Shown here one piece after another: positions 1 through 13,527 of a DNA stretch of 64,000 nt; the stretch's first letter is position 1; each line of letters starts with the position of its first letter. Position numbers and translations under genes: made by a program. The stretch comes from Hybos culiciformis (Eukaryota > Arthropoda > Insecta > Diptera > Hybotidae). The notes under the pieces were generated by a model, which saw nothing but the letters and a program-made list of their open reading frames with translations, ran no database searches and had not been told where the DNA came from. The DNA lies in the NCBI GenBank assembly GCA_964007475.1, contig OZ023273.1, positions 105,894,485-105,958,484 of the forward strand. Reading direction: 5' to 3'.

Positions 1-1050
1 GTATAAAAAACAATATAGTAAATTCTCGTCTATAATCGTTCACTGATTCTGATTACGAAATTTTTGTTCATAATTTAATAAATAATAAAAAATAGAAAAT
101 AGTAAAATTAAAAAAAATAATAAAAATAATCCCAAAAACGTAATAATATCTCATTCTTTTAGATAAGTTTTTGAGAGAATCATTTTGTACCACCGTTAGA
201 AGCATAGTAAGTACTTTCGTCGAAATTTTTATGAATTGTTAAAAAATTCAGAAGATCCAAGAATTCTCCTTGCATACGACTTATATAAATATGAAATGTT
301 ATAAGCGATCAATTTATTAATTTTGTTGAATAAAGTTGGTACATTTTCAGATGCATGAATATACATATTTTTATAACCCCAGTAATGTAGAAAAACCAAT
401 TTAATGGTAAAGTTTTCGTTAGATAAGAGGTTCAAGTAGTAAATTTCTTAACAAACATAAAAACTTAAATTTCTTAACAAACAATATAAGTTTATTCGAA
501 AATTTTTCAATATTAAATAATGTCTCTGAACGAAAACATCTAAACATCTAAAAAAAAAATTAATATATATTTCGGTATTAAGATCAAATTTCAAAATCTT
601 AGGTTATTGTTGTAATAGCAAATATGGCCTGAATTAAAGAATAAAAAATAATGATTATTTTGAACAGAAAAGAAATTTCCAAAGTACTTCTACATTTAAG
701 AATATGTTTTTCTCTAGGACTATTATAAAGTTAAGAAAAATAAGTTTAAAAAAAGTACGAATGTCTCGTGCAATATCAATTTCATAGTTTAAAACGAGGA
801 ATCGTTTTATATAAGAAGATTTATAAAATCCTAACTACTTATAATAAAATATTTATAACCACATATTTTTATATGAGTATACTATTTTAAAATTTAACAT
901 TATCGCATCTATGCGTGTATACTCTTTATATCTAGCATTACATAATTGGGTACATAAATGTAAAATTATTTAACTATTTATTGAACATTCTACGCTAAAT
1001 AAAATTATACATACCTAAAGGCAAATGTCAGAAGTGTCTAGAGTGGGAGC
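1..1050. other. AT-rich non-coding DNA
   Basis: No supported gene, RNA or transposon end is visible here. The short open frames are low-complexity and lack family similarity. Confidence 0.5.
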
Positions 1051-1054
1051 GGAT

Positions 1055-1322
1055 TGTCGCGCGGAAGATAATATCCCGAAAGCAAAATCGTGGAAAAATC
1101 GTTAAAAAAAAAAATATTAAGGTAAACGTTATGGTGTAATCCCAGAATATTTTCGGGATCGCATTAAGCTTTCCGGGATCCCAGCATAAGGGATTTTGTC
1201 TTTCGGTATTATGGTTTCCCAGATTTTTTTTCTGGGATTATGACTTCCAGGATTTTGGCCTCCGGTAATTTAACTTCCGGCGTTATGGATTCGGGATTAT
1301 GTATTCCGGCATTATGAACCCA
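1055..1322. repeat. Degenerate CCGG-ATTATG repeat patch
   Basis: The stretch repeats variants of the word TTCCGGNATTATG and its complement (for example CCCAGATTTT/TCTGGGATTATG), many times in about 200 bp. It has the same architecture as the foldback elements elsewhere in the window, but is more decayed. No clean terminal repeats or target duplication can be defined. Confidence 0.45.
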
Positions 1323-1753
1323 ATCCATTTAAAGTATATTTACACTTTGAAAAATCTCATCTGATGTTTATTATTATTATTTTATATATATTTTATTAAA
1401 ACAACATATGAACTAAATCACCATTTTCCGGAATGGTATGAATTATTCCTGAAGGTTTATTTATATTAGGAATTTGTAAACATTTTTATAAGAATAAAAT
1501 TATAAGTTTATGTATGTGACAAAGAATGGTCAAACACAAAACTAGACCAAAATTTCAAGATAACGGGCTAGTATTGCCTTATAACAAAACTATGTCTACG
1601 TCCAATGGAAAATTATTATTTTCAAAGTTTTGTTATATCATAAAAATACGTAATTTCTTTTATTCATCTTTATATCTTGCTATCTAAACATTAATTTAAA
1701 AAAAAAAAAACGAATACCACTTAAATCTAATTAGGTAAGGTATACCTATATAT

Positions 1754-2828
1754 CAGTGGCGAGTGGTCTAAGGTGCTCCAGGTGCAGAGCACACTCTTTT
1801 AAAAAATACCTTATCAAAATAAAATTATAAAAAAATTATAACTAGCTAGAGTTTTTAAATCAATATGTTTTTTTTCAATACATACTGGCAAACAAAAGTA
1901 CTCTGAATATTTTCAAAAATCGCGTTAGAATCTGAAAAAAGTAAAAACTAAAAATTTACCATTATCGCACCGCAATTATAGTTATAACAAATTTTTTGGT
2001 GCTAATCAGGTGCTAGCACAACTTGCTTGAACAAAAGTAATAAAGCTTTTTATTTTTCATATAAAAAATTTCCAGCATTGCGCATGCGTAATCATTTTAC
2101 ACAAGCAAAATAACAAAAAATAAATCCTTTTGTGTGCTACAAAATTTATGCTCCTCTCTATCTACAAACGAACATTATAAACAATTTCTGATCCTACACA
2201 AAAAACTCTAGTGGAAAACTGTGAAGGTGTAAGCTTTTTATATTGTTTTGTGCTTTTGATGTTTTGCCGCTCAAGGGAATTTTTCTCTTTCTGAACATAA
2301 GAACTCTAGTGGAAAATTGTGAAGGTGTGTTGTTTAGTTTTGTTTTGTGCTTTTGATGTTTTGCCGCTCAAGGGAATTTTTCTCCTCTGAACATAAGAAT
2401 CGTAAGATTCTGAAAAGTAAACGGTTGTAAGTGACAATAATGTTGTCTTTAAAAAAAAATGTCTATTGAAATGTTTTTGTTAAAATTTAGTTTAATGCTT
2501 CTCAGGAAAATTTTGGAATAAAAATATTCTGAACGTAAAATATTCTAGTTGCGTTTGGTTGGTGTAATTAAATCTCAAAATGAAATTTTAGTAACAAAAT
2601 GCATGTTGATTTTTTTTACACAGAATATTTTTATTTTAAAATTTTTTTGAGGAGAAGCACTATTGTGAAATTAAATTTAATTCAAAACATTATAAAGTGT
2701 AATTAACTACAATCTAGATTAATAAAAAAAAAAAAAAAAAAAATGGAACCATAGTCCCTCTACGTCCTCGTCATTGGTTCTGGGTACAACTCTGCACACC
2801 TTCAAATAAAAGTCACCGCACGCCACTG
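1754..2828. mobile_element. Non-autonomous hAT-type transposon (1075 bp)
   Basis: The ends are CAGTGGCG and CGCCACTG, typical of hAT transposons. They are flanked by a perfect 8-bp target duplication, CTATATAT, at 1746-1753 and 2829-2836. No transposase frame survives, so it moved, if it did, with a transposase supplied elsewhere. It contains a direct tandem duplication (2207-2404) and a poly-A run near 2723. Confidence 0.85.
2207..2404 (+). repeat. Tandem duplication of about 100 bp inside the hAT relic
   Basis: Two adjacent copies begin CTCTAGTGGAAAA and each contain TGCTTTTGATGTTTTGCCGC and end near TCTGAACATAAGAA. They differ only slightly, so this is a local duplication within the element. 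Confidence 0.8.
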
Positions 2829-3199
2829 CTATATATACCTTTGTACTAAATCTATGGGAGCAAAATAACATTTTTCATACTAACATGATATTATATATCA
2901 ACTTAAAGTTAGTTAACGCATTTGCGAGCATAGGGATATGCAGTTTTTGATTTATGTCCTAAAGAGAACCAAAAAACATAGCCCTACTCTTATAAGTTCC
3001 ACAAGTGGTTTTTATATTTTTTGCCTAATGAATTCAGATTCAAATATGCACTCGAAATGTAAAAGCGCGAAACACAATGTTTAATATTGCGACTTATAAA
3101 TATTTATATAAAAATATTGATACGTAACAGGTACCAGATATACATAATTACATAAATAATAACTTTTTTTTTTTTTTAATTATTATTCTCACATTAGAA

Positions 3200-3719
3200 A
3201 ATATTTTAATGCGTTGGGGATCGTTATGTTATATTTAGTGCTATAGAATTTAGATCACTAAATGGAGTATTATATGCGTCAATACACATGCAATCATTTT
3301 TAGATGCATCTGCGTTAATAATGAAAAAATTTAGATGCATCAGCGTATATAATGAAAAAATTTAGATGCATCAGCGTAAATAATGAAATCATTTAGATGT
3401 TTCCTATTGAATATTACGTAATAACTAAACAAACATAATATCTCTCAAAATATTTCAATACAGCCAAATACAAAAAAAAATATTCTCTCTTTGCAACTAC
3501 CTCTCCCGTACGCATTAAAACAGTATATTGGATATGTAAACAAAATTTGTTATACAACTCGTTCTGTATTTACACAAAAATACATTGACACTTGTCAATT
3601 TATATCACTCGACCTTCGGTCTCGCGATATAAGTATTGACTCGTGTCAATGTATTTTTGTGTATACAGAACTCTTAATTAATAACAAATTTAATTTACAT
3701 ATACAATAATCTACTATTA
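3200..3719 (+). repeat. 520-bp dispersed repeat, copy A
   Basis: This block recurs in reverse orientation at 57904-58447 with high identity. It holds three tandem copies of a unit of about 30 bp containing TTTAGATGCATCAGCG (3295-3400), followed by a long hairpin at 3563-3671 whose arms contain ACAAAAATACATTGACAC and whose loop is around CGACCTTCGGTC. Neither terminal inverted repeats nor a transposase are seen, so the class is unknown. A 72-codon open frame across it is a by-product of the hairpin. Confidence 0.8.
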
Positions 3720-6125
3720 TACGATTTATATTTTTTTTTAAGTTGAAAACATTTCATTTATCAAAACTTTATGCATATTAAAATATGTTCTTCTATATGA
3801 TGAAAATGTATGTTAAAGTAATAAAAAACATAACCATCAATATTACTAAAAATGCAATAAAAAACATGTGTTACGCTTTTGTTGTGTTAGCATTAAATTT
3901 TTCATTTATTAATATTATAAAATTTAGCTTTATATACTACATAAAAAATTATATTATTTTTGATGATGGTAAATTCATTTCAAAAGCTTTTACACACAGT
4001 GGAAATCAATAAATTTTTTTTATTTAATTTAATAATTAAAAATCATTAACATTCCATATGGTCAACATAAAAAATGTTTCGTTTGCGAAAATAAATTTTG
4101 TAAATGAAATGGTTTTCTTTTTTAAGAGTTCTCGCTACGAAAAATTGGTCTTGCTTTGATTGTGGAGTTAATACAATCTCAACTGAAGTAAAATAAAGCT
4201 AAAATATAGTTTAATATTCTAGAATGCTTTTGATGTGATGAAAGATTATGTTCGAGTAAATAGCAGTTTCAAATACATATATAGTTTTGTAGAATTCAAC
4301 TAATGACAATCTTTGTGGCATTTTTCATGCCCGTTTATTTTCTGTAAAATAAAACAAAACAAAAATGCAAAAATTTAAAATATTTTTAAATTACGCAGCG
4401 AAGGCTTTTAACAAAATAAGCCCTGTAAAACAAATCCATTCAAATCATCTCGTAAATAATGTATGAAACTATATGAAAATTCCTGTAGAAAACTTAAAGA
4501 TTGGTCTGTGAAGTACGATTAAAAACAAAAAAAAAAAAAAACATTTTTAATGTATGTATTCTTTGGGGCTTGAAATTTATGTTGGTACTGGCTTTTCTCA
4601 TTTTTTTTTTCTTAAATTCATTTTTTGCCACGTTTTAAAATTATTTTCAATGTGGAATTATGTTTATGAGTTTATTTTTTAAATTAAGTTTTTATGGACT
4701 TTTTTATAAACCCTAAATTAGAATTTTTTCTATATATTGATACAAGATAACCTTTTGATTTCAATTCACTTAATTTTTTTATTATTGTTATGGATTTATG
4801 AGGTATGTTTTTGTTATCACTTGAATGTGAATATTATATAACATAGATTTTTAATAATTCAACAATTCTAACGTAACGCAACGTAACGGAGACGTAACTT
4901 AAGTAAATATATAATTTTCCGAACGACAATTAAAGCTTTGTTTATTTCTATTTTTATTTCCATTTAAAAAATGTATAAAACTATATTTACAAATTGTTCA
5001 ACCACAAAAACGTAAATTTATTTTGAACAAATTTTAGAGCAATTTCCGTGAAAAATGTAATATGTAGTACAAAGCTTACTTGCACCGCAAAAATATCGCA
5101 ATACATTTTAATTAAATTAATTGGTCGATTGTAAAAATGTATATTACAATAAAATATTTTCACAGTATAAATATAGTATACATACTTATATTGCGCAATA
5201 CAAACTTAAATGTTGTAAGCTCGGCAGTTTATAAACATTACCCAATTATTTTCTTTTACTCAACACTGCTTATTCAGAAAAAGTTAAATTATTTTTGTCT
5301 AAATCTAAATAGAAATTATAATAAAAAATACAAATTTAAATTCAGTAAAAAAAAAGTATTGGAAGAGAAAAAATATAATAATTTCTTATCGAAAAAAAAA
5401 TGTTCAATTTAAATCTAATATTTAATAATATTAATATATTAATAATTATTCTTATTTTTGCTGACAAAATCGGCAAGTTACTAATTTGTTTTGATTTGAT
5501 TTTGTCGAATTTGGACCAGCTAAAATATCGGAAATGAAATTGAAGTACATATATTCATTTCCTATTCCTATAAATTATCAATGAAGAAGCAATGTTTCGT
5601 TGTGTAAACGACCTTTTTATTAAACAAAATTGCACTGTCATTCGAAAAAAAAAAGTTCTCAAACACCGTCCGAAAAGCTCAAAAATAATGAAAAGTATAA
5701 TAATTGTCGTTATGGATTAAATTCAAGGAAAAAATATTTAAATATTTATTTACATTTTTAATCCATTCCATAAAAGAATATAAAATTATTTTCACTGTTT
5801 TTATATGTCTTTTTGTTACTTTGGTCGCATCTGAAATCGATAAATGATTGCAAGATTTAAATTTAGGCTGATAATTGACAAGCATCGATGGATGCACGAA
5901 TGTAAAAAAATGTTAAGTGCGAATTTATTTTAAATACATTTTAAATTCAAAACATTTTCTTGCGTGATTTGTAATTTGCAACATATGAAGTAGTGCATTA
6001 AAATTATTCAATAGCGCTGAAATTGTATTAAACATGTCAGTTAAGAATTTTTCTTACTTAATGTCAGTGAATAATCTAAATTTAACCATTCTTTTTTAAT
6101 TAAAATTATACATAATATATTTTAG
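3720..6125. other. Non-coding upstream region of gene 1
   Basis: AT-rich sequence with no supported exon. It was searched for the 67-nt leader exon and the TGATAA promoter block seen in the other array members. Neither was found. A short hydrophobic frame at 5137 ends at a GT in the wrong phase for the gene 1 exon. Confidence 0.5.
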
Positions 6126-6799
6126 AAACATTGAATGCACTACAACTGAATGTTCAACCACAGCCTGATATAAAAGACAGTAGATTAATTTGGACCCGAC
6201 AATCAGACAAAGAAAACATTGATTCTTGGGTTCATAAGATAGATAAATATTTAGAGCCATACAAACCTCAAAATAAAGATAATTTAATAAATTTGAAGAA
6301 TTGCAACAAACAAAAATTAAACAATGAAATCTGTGATGTTGATGTTGAAAGCTTCGAACACTGTACATCTAAGTATAATTATGGTTATAACACGAGTTCT
6401 CCTTGTGTATTTCTTGTTCTTGACGACACTTTAAATTGGACTCCACATCATTTAAATACATCAAATTTACCAATAACCATGCCACAATCTTTAAAACATT
6501 ATATGACTCATGAAGCCAGTCAATTAGATATGAATAAAATTTGGATTTCATGTGACGGTCAGTATGAAATAGATATGGAAAATGTTGGTTCTATTGAGTA
6601 TGCTCCTTCGAGAGGATTTCCAGGATATTATTATCCTCAAGAACATGCTGAAAATTTTTTAAAACCATTAGTAGCTGTTCGTTTCTCAAATCCAGCAAAA
6701 AATATTCTTATTATGGTTGAATGCCAAATTTGGACAGCAAACATAGACAACTCAAAAGGAAGTTCTGGATACGTAAATTTTGAGTTACTAATAGATTAA
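6126..6799 (+). CDS. Na+/K+-ATPase beta-subunit-like ectodomain, gene 1 (5' exon not found)
   Basis: This exon follows an ATTTTAG acceptor and leaves the same phase (two leading bases) as the ectodomain exons of the other array members. It encodes about 223 residues of a nervana-family beta ectodomain: LEPYK near the start, SSPCVFLVL, IWISCDG, the GFPGYYYP signature, LKPLVAVRF, and the terminal FELLID. All six cysteines that form the three disulfides of beta subunits are present, and NTS glycosylation sequons occur. It is the most divergent member of the array and probably the oldest. No leader exon with a matching donor could be identified upstream, so either exon 1 is far away or diverged, or the gene is 5'-truncated. 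The frame itself is uninterrupted, which argues against long-standing decay. Confidence 0.8.
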
Positions 6800-7943
6800 G
6801 TATTTGAAATTAATACATTGAATTGGTAGTTTAACAATATAAAGAAATAAACTAAAATTGTATTTTAAAGTTTCTACATTTCCGAATTTACTTATAAGCT
6901 TTATAAAAATACACATATTTTAATGTACAAATTATTTTTATGTTTATAAGATATACATTATTGTATTAACTAACTAATTTATGTATTTTCATTTTCTATT
7001 ACGTGAATGAATTTGTAACATTTACAACGCCGCCATAGAAATTGGAAATTTCTAAAACCTATGGTGCGGTTCTAATAATTTTGTAATGTAGTTAAGTTGT
7101 TATGTATATAATAATTATAATTATAAATTAATCATATAAATGATTGAACATTTAATTCTTATTATTTTTTTTTTACTTATTTATTCATTTTAGGTGAGTT
7201 AATTAGTCAACTTTAATTTTAATATAAAAAAATTAAACTTAAATATAAATGTAGTCATTTTGAAATTAGTTCTTTTTCAAATCTTATCTTGACTTTTTTA
7301 GTCTTATTCGAATTTTATTTTTCGTTTAATATTTATGTAGTTTTTTATTTTATTATAGAAATTTACTTTTAATTAAGCCAATTTTTTAAAGTTACTATGT
7401 TTAATAACATTTAGTTTCAAACATGTAGACTGTTTATTTATTTTTATAATGTTTCTCCTTTGTAATTTAAAAAACAAAACTTCAAGGATTGGACTTAAAA
7501 AATTTAATGAACCACACACTCATCAATAGGACAGAATCTTTATTCATCATTCCATATTAAGTGAAATGAAAAAAAATATTTTTTGAACGTAATATTTGCA
7601 CGTAAGTAAATTTAATACACCTTTCTTCTGAATAAGTTTCACTCGTTTTCTTCTGCATTAGTTAATTTCAGAAGTAAAAAAGAGAACTCTAGTCTCATTA
7701 TCGAATTGTTCTTCAAACTTGTGAAAAGTGCTAAGCTTAGAATAATAAAGCAATTTCAACTTTTTTTTTTTAATTAAAATTGGATTTCTAAAAGATTTTC
7801 ATTTCTTTTTCGTTATGTAATTTTACCCACAGTCAATAACTTTCGAATTATATTTAAATAATTTTTCACCACTAGAGAAAAATAACATAACATATTGAAT
7901 TATTTTTTTTATTAATTTAATACTGAAGATTATTAAATTTAGG
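6800..7943. other. Intergenic DNA between genes 1 and 2
   Basis: AT-rich and non-coding. A weak hairpin (CGCCGCCATAG / CTATGGTGCGG) lies at 7029-7070. Nothing else is recognisable. Confidence 0.5.
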
Positions 7944-8060
7944 GTTTCTGATAATCTTTGATCTCAATATATTTGGAAATTTATTTCACACGAATAATTT
8001 AATTTAGTTGATATTTAACTTTTAATTAGAACACATTATAGAAATATTATAAAATATTCA
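7944..8060 (+). promoter_or_regulatory. Proximal promoter of gene 2
   Basis: Conserved array block: TTTCTGATAATCTTTGATC, then AAATTTATTTCAC, then TATTTAA at 8012-8018, then AGAACACATT. The TGATAA core fits a GATA-factor site, and TATTTAA lies about 55 bp before the ATG, as expected for a TATA box with a short leader. Confidence 0.55.
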
Positions 8061-8066
8061 TTAAAG

Positions 8067-9427
8067 ATGTTACATATTAAATTCTTAAGCCTAACATTAA
8101 TCATTTTGGCGGTTTTTATTGTAGGCAAAGTCTGTAAGTAAAAAATAAATAAAAATTTATTATTTTTGATCTTCTTAGCCAGTCCTGGGCAAAAGAGTCG
8201 CATTCGACTGTAACCATAAATTTTTGTAACTCATGAAATCCTTCCTCTATAAACAACATGTGTATCAAAAAATTGTTAATTCGTATTCAAATTTTCCAAT
8301 TGGTTATTACAAAATAAAAAGAATTTTTTTAAAGGGAAAAATAAAAAAAAAAATTTTTTTTTTTCTTATAAAATTCAACCATTATTTTATAATAACCCAT
8401 TCCAAAATCAGAGTATGTACGAATTACACTTCATTCTCCTATAAATTTTTGAGTGTCGAACGTTTTTCTCACCAATGTAAATAGGCAATATATTCTTTTT
8501 ACAACAACAATAGGAAATATGGTAACATCCCACTTCGTTTTGGCTGAATCGGCTGTATTCCTTTCGATATTTTTTAAGCTAACCAATATTGGACATGAAA
8601 AATTTATTACAAAGTCAAGCGAGCTTTTGTTAAAAAAATGATTTTAAAGTTAAAGTTTTGAAATGACTTATGTAACATTTATTAAAATATATGAGAATAT
8701 ATATAAATATAATTATATATTTTCTTTCGTAGATTCAATTGATACTCCCATCCTTGAAGTTGTGCCATTGCCTGATGGCAAACGAAATACTTTAATTTAT
8801 TACAAAGGAACAGAGCACCAAGCATTTAAGCCTTTGATTGAAAAGATTGACAATTTTTTAGAACCTTACAAATCGACAAGACTTTTGCCGGGAAGGGGAC
8901 AAAACTTGTATAATTGTGATTATAATAATCCAGCACCAACTGGTAGAACATGTTATTTCGATGTTAGAGGTTTTGGTCAATGCATTACAGAAAATTATTT
9001 CAATTACCATAAATCATCACCTTGTGTTTTCCTTAAATTAAGTAATGTTGTTGATTGGTTACCTGCTTATTATAACGATAGTAGTAAATTACCACAAGAG
9101 ATGCCAAGGTCTTTGAAAGAATATATCATGTATATGAGAAATGATCAAGGCAGATTAAATCAAGTTTGGGTTTCATGTGAAGGAAAAACTCCAGCTGATG
9201 TTGAATTTATCGGGACTGTTTCGTATTTACCAGGAAGAGGTTTTCCTGGATATTTTTTCCCTTACAGAAATATTGAAGACTATTTGAGTCCACTGGTAGC
9301 TGTAAGTTTTGACAGGCCGGATCGTCATGTAGCTATAAATATTGTTTGCAAAGCGTGGGCAAAAAATATTATTCATAATATAGATGACAATATTGGCAGT
9401 GTACAATTTGAATTACTAATTGATTAA
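8067..9427 (+). CDS. Secreted Na+/K+-ATPase beta-like protein, gene 2
   Basis: Two exons, 8067-8133 (67 nt) and 8733-9427, joined in phase 1 with a GTAAGT donor and a TTTCGTAG acceptor, give 253 residues. Exon 1 encodes MLHIKF followed by a hydrophobic stretch (LSLTLIILAVFIV), which reads as a signal peptide. Exon 2 encodes a beta-subunit ectodomain: LIYYKGTE, FLEPYK, six cysteines, SSPCVFLKLSNV, VWVSCEG, GFPGYFFPY, YLSPLVAV, CKAWAKNI and terminal FELLID. In ordinary beta subunits this ectodomain follows a cytoplasmic tail of several dozen residues and a membrane helix, which assemble with and chaperone the alpha subunit. Both are missing here, so export without an alpha partner is inferred. 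A minimal signal anchor cannot be excluded. Confidence 0.88.
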
Positions 9428-9765
9428 ATTTTTAATAATATATTGAATGTTGTATTATGGGATGTGGTTTATTCACAACAACTTCGTAAATAATTATATT
9501 TTTTTTATAACTTTTTCGATAATTTAATTATAAAAGAAAACATATCTAGGTAATATATTTTAAATGAAATTACTTAGAAAAATAATTATTTCAATTTTAT
9601 TAGGATAATTCATTTAAAAAAATTTGTGTTGTATTTCAAGCTTTCTCTCAAGTCTATTCCTTTTATACGTTATTTGGAAGGAAACCTACTAATTTATTTA
9701 TTTATTTAACAAATATTTACATGTGTAATATTCATCAATCTATACAATCAGCTCAATGTTTGTTC

Positions 9766-10895
9766 GTCATATAGAGCGAAAAAAGTCTCGCATAAAAACG
9801 ATTTTAGGCGCCTAAAAAGTCCTGAAAAATTGCGAAAATAGTCCTGTAAAAGTCTCTAAACTTCAAAAAAGTCTCTGAAAAGTCGCGCAAAAATATGAAA
9901 AAAACACACTTTTAAACGATTTCCCAATCATACAAAATTTGTCTCTAGACGGTCATATTACTGGCATGGGACTCAGGTCACAAGACCTAAAAGTTCTAAA
10001 ATGACTTCTGCGAAACGTCACCTGGAGGTTGCCACGACCGCCCGTGCACCGCTTTTCTTAGTCATTTTGTAAACTTTACCTATTAAATTTAATTCGAATG
10101 GTGACGCAAATGAGTCTTTAAAGTCATAAAGCGACTTTAATATAACTTTAAAGTTAGTTGTAAGTCCGATTTCGACACAATGATTTAAGTTGAGTTTTTA
10201 TGTGACTTTTGTAGGAAGAAGCTTTCAAAAAAAAAAAGGGCTTTGAAGACCTGGTTGTTACAAGAAGACTTATCGCGGTCGCGTTCATAAAAAAAAGCTC
10301 AGTCAAGATCAAATATAGGTTACATTTTGACCTGGCCATTGCATTATTTTTTTTTCGGTCAATTACAAGTCATTTGATAATTTGGGTCAGATTGGAATGT
10401 CTGTGAAATGTCACAGGGAGATCATTCAATTTCATAATTTTTTTTTTTTGCGACCAGTAAGTTATTTTGGAACCCAGGTCATTTTTTGTATGACTGGGTT
10501 CGAAACAAATATTATTATTTTTCACGATTGCAAAGTACAATACAGTGCTGTTTTAGATTTTTGAACAAAAAAGATCTACGTTTGTCTCTCAAAACATTGT
10601 ATGCTGAAAAAGATCGTACAACATCAGCCGATGTTGTAAGACAATACTTGTAAGCAGCCAGCTCGCTTGGTCAAAGATTAAAAAATTATCGATTTATTGC
10701 CTTTCTTATTTGTTTCAGTTTCTTCTGTCGTCTCTTCTCTCTTACATGAAATTAACAAAGCAAAAAACGAACAAATTTAGAAAAAATTACCGAAAAATGG
10801 TCATTTTAGGCTCGCTAGGCCAAAAACATCAAAAAAGACAAAATGCCTAGTCTCTAGGCATTTAGGCATTTATATCCGCTCTAATCATAACTGAT
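9766..10895. repeat. Possible transposon relic with TAGAGCG ends
   Basis: The stretch starts TAGAGCGAAAAAAGTC and ends TATATCCGCTCTA, giving only a 7-bp inverted end. Its interior repeats AAAAGTCTCG/AAAGTCCTG-like words and is less AT-rich than its surroundings. No clear target duplication was found. Confidence 0.35.
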
Positions 10896-11734
10896 TTATT
10901 ATAATTTCCTATAAATATTTCCCATTATTTTGCAAAATGGAACTTATGCTGGGTTTAATACATGCTTATGCAAATTTCTCATGCAGACTCTGGTTTAAAC
11001 AATTTGTTGTTGATATTATTTATTTGAAACCAAAATATAGGAACTTCGATGACGAAAACATTCAATCACATGGTTTAAAATTCAATTTACATTAACGAAC
11101 GGTTTTAAAGTACTCCAACTCATGCAAATTCTCTGCCAAAACAGATTTTACTCAAATCACATTTTTTATCTTGTGCAAGCTTCATGCTTTCGTTTCTATA
11201 CAACAATTTACTTGCGTTAGCTCGTTTATTCAAACCAAATTTGATCAAATAGCATGAGCATGAAACCCAGCATTATAATTCTACAACTTTATGCACCTAC
11301 AAATATTTCCAATGAACTCTGTATAGTTTTTTTGAAAGAACAAAATACAAAAAAATTAAATGAGTGTGTTTTGACGGGTTTCCACTCTTTACTCGAAAAT
11401 TTTGAGTACGGGATATTACTAGTAATAATATAAGTACGAATATTATTTTTATCGAATTTTGAATATTAAATATTCAAACCAATTAACATTAAACCATAAT
11501 TTAAACAAGCACATACATTTCTTTATTGTAATTTCTATCTTAACGATATAAAGCAGAGAAAGCATTCTCGAGCTTCAAAATGAAATACATATTTTTTCAT
11601 TTGACTTTTATTTTAGTCAACTTTTTGTTTACTTTATTTGCATACATTACATACATTTATATAAATATTTTTGTTCTTCAGTACCATGCGGATTCAGAAA
11701 ATTGTACTTTAAATTAAATTTTCATATGTATGTA

Positions 11735-12750
11735 GGGTGGAGCGATGTACCACTTTATCGAATTTAGAAAACCCTGACCCCCTATCTTTTAGGTATTGTT
11801 CAGTAAGGAAGAACTACATTTAAGGTTTGACTTTTTTTTATATTCTTCAGTTACATTTTTCAGTTTTTTATGGTTTTTGTTCGTTTTAAACATATTTCTC
11901 AGTGAAGGACTTATTTTAGAGAAAAATAAAGTTCTAAAGAAATGTAGCCCAGAAAAAAAAACAAAGCAATTCATATAACTCTTTCAATTTTCTATAGAAA
12001 ATTACAGATTTTATAGATAAAACTAAAATAGAAGTAAAAACCTCGTTTTTTACGTGTTTGCTTACTTTTATCAAATTTTCTCAGGGAAGGACTTGCATGA
12101 AGTAAAATTTATGTTTTACAACAATATACAATGTTAAAATACTGGATTTTATTTATAAAAACTCTCTGAACGATCACCATTTTAGATAGCATTACATATA
12201 TATCTAATAAGTGATTTTTGGTCTTTACTAAGCTCATAATTGCTACTTGTATTTACTTCCGGAATATGAACTAAAACTGGTATTAGGATTTTTTTTTCTT
12301 AAAGAAAATCTATTTCATGTTTGTGACATCCTAACCCTACCATAACACAAATACCGTAAAATTTTCCAAGTCCTTCCCTGAGAAAATTTGATAAAAGTAA
12401 GCAAACGAAATTTTTTACTTCTATTTTAGTTTTAGCTATAAAATCTATAATTTTCTATAGAAAATTGAAAGAGTTATATGAATTTGATTGTTTTTTTTCT
12501 GGACTACATTTCTTTAGAAGTTAATTTTCCGCTAAAATAAGTCCTTCACTGAGAAAAATGCTAAAAACAAACAAAAACCATAAATAACTGAAAAATGTAA
12601 AACTTTGAGCCGATGTGCGCTATCAGAATATAAAAAAAAAGTCAAACTTTAAATGCAGTTTTTCTTTACTCAACAATACCTAAAAGATAGCGGGGTCAGG
12701 GTTTTTTTCAATCGAACTTTAAAAATTTTTCATACAACGTTGCTCCATCC
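11735..12750. mobile_element. 1-kb foldback element with long arms, TA target
   Basis: The ends are GGGTGGAGCGATGT and the near-complement ACGTTGCTCCATCC, with TA on both sides. The arms stay complementary for roughly 380 bp each: the left arm carries CCCCTATCTTTTAGGTATTG, CTCAGTGAAGGACTTATTTT and TCTCAGGGAAGGACTTG, and each returns inverted on the right. A non-palindromic centre of about 270 bp lies between. The TA target suggests mobilisation by a Tc1/mariner-type transposase. No transposase frame is present. Confidence 0.75.
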
Positions 12751-13527
12751 TAAATCTACCTACACAGAAAACGTATTTAAAAAAGATAAAAAAGGAGTTA
12801 AATTAGTTTGTTAATTGCTCGATAAATATTTTTTTCAATCAGTCGATTATTTTATAAATTGAATTTAGTATAATTTATTATTGTTCGAAATAAAAATCAA
12901 AATACGTACTTTAAATGTTTTTTTTCTTTTTTTTAAATACAAACTGCCTCCATAATAACAACAATCATTTTTAAATCGATAATAGTGTAAATGTAAGCAA
13001 GTCTCAGGCGATTTTTTTCAGTACAAGAAGGAAAAAGAAATTTTTTTTTATTATTTCATTCAGTGAGGTCTTTAATGGAAAATCTGCATATGAGAATAAA
13101 TCATTAAATGTTACATACTTTCTGCTTTCGATTTAAAAAAAAACTGTCAAAACGAGATACAACTATGATGCTAAAATTCATGATATTAATTATTATTTTA
13201 TTCATAAAAAATATTGATTAATAGAAAAACTTCTTACGAACATCTGAGCACAAGTTTTATTATTTTCATTACTTCCCAACCCAAACTATATACCTGAAGT
13301 ATTGAGTTAAGTATTCAAAATTTAAACTATATTTTTAAGAGATTAAAATTTGGAATTTTAGACAAATTGCCTTCCATCTCGACTTAAAACTGAGATTAAG
13401 AGTTAAGAGCTCTCAACCACAGTCAAGGGTCAAATAATTTTCAAAATTTTCATATAAAGTTTTTATAAATTTTCAATTTTTTCAAAAGTTTAAATAGATT
13501 CTAATGAAAATTAATATGTGAGTACAC

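Noticed and set aside
5137..5412. Hydrophobic frame followed by GTAAGC, considered as the leader exon of gene 1
   Set aside because: The donor leaves phase 0, whereas the gene 1 ectodomain exon needs phase 1. The shared promoter block is also missing.
8233..8641. Two small plus-strand frames in the intron of gene 2
   Set aside because: They are low-complexity, lie between a good donor and acceptor, and have no counterpart in sister introns.
11789..11978. Open frames on both strands near 11.8-12.0 kb
   Set aside because: They lie in the long inverted arm of a foldback element and have low-complexity composition.
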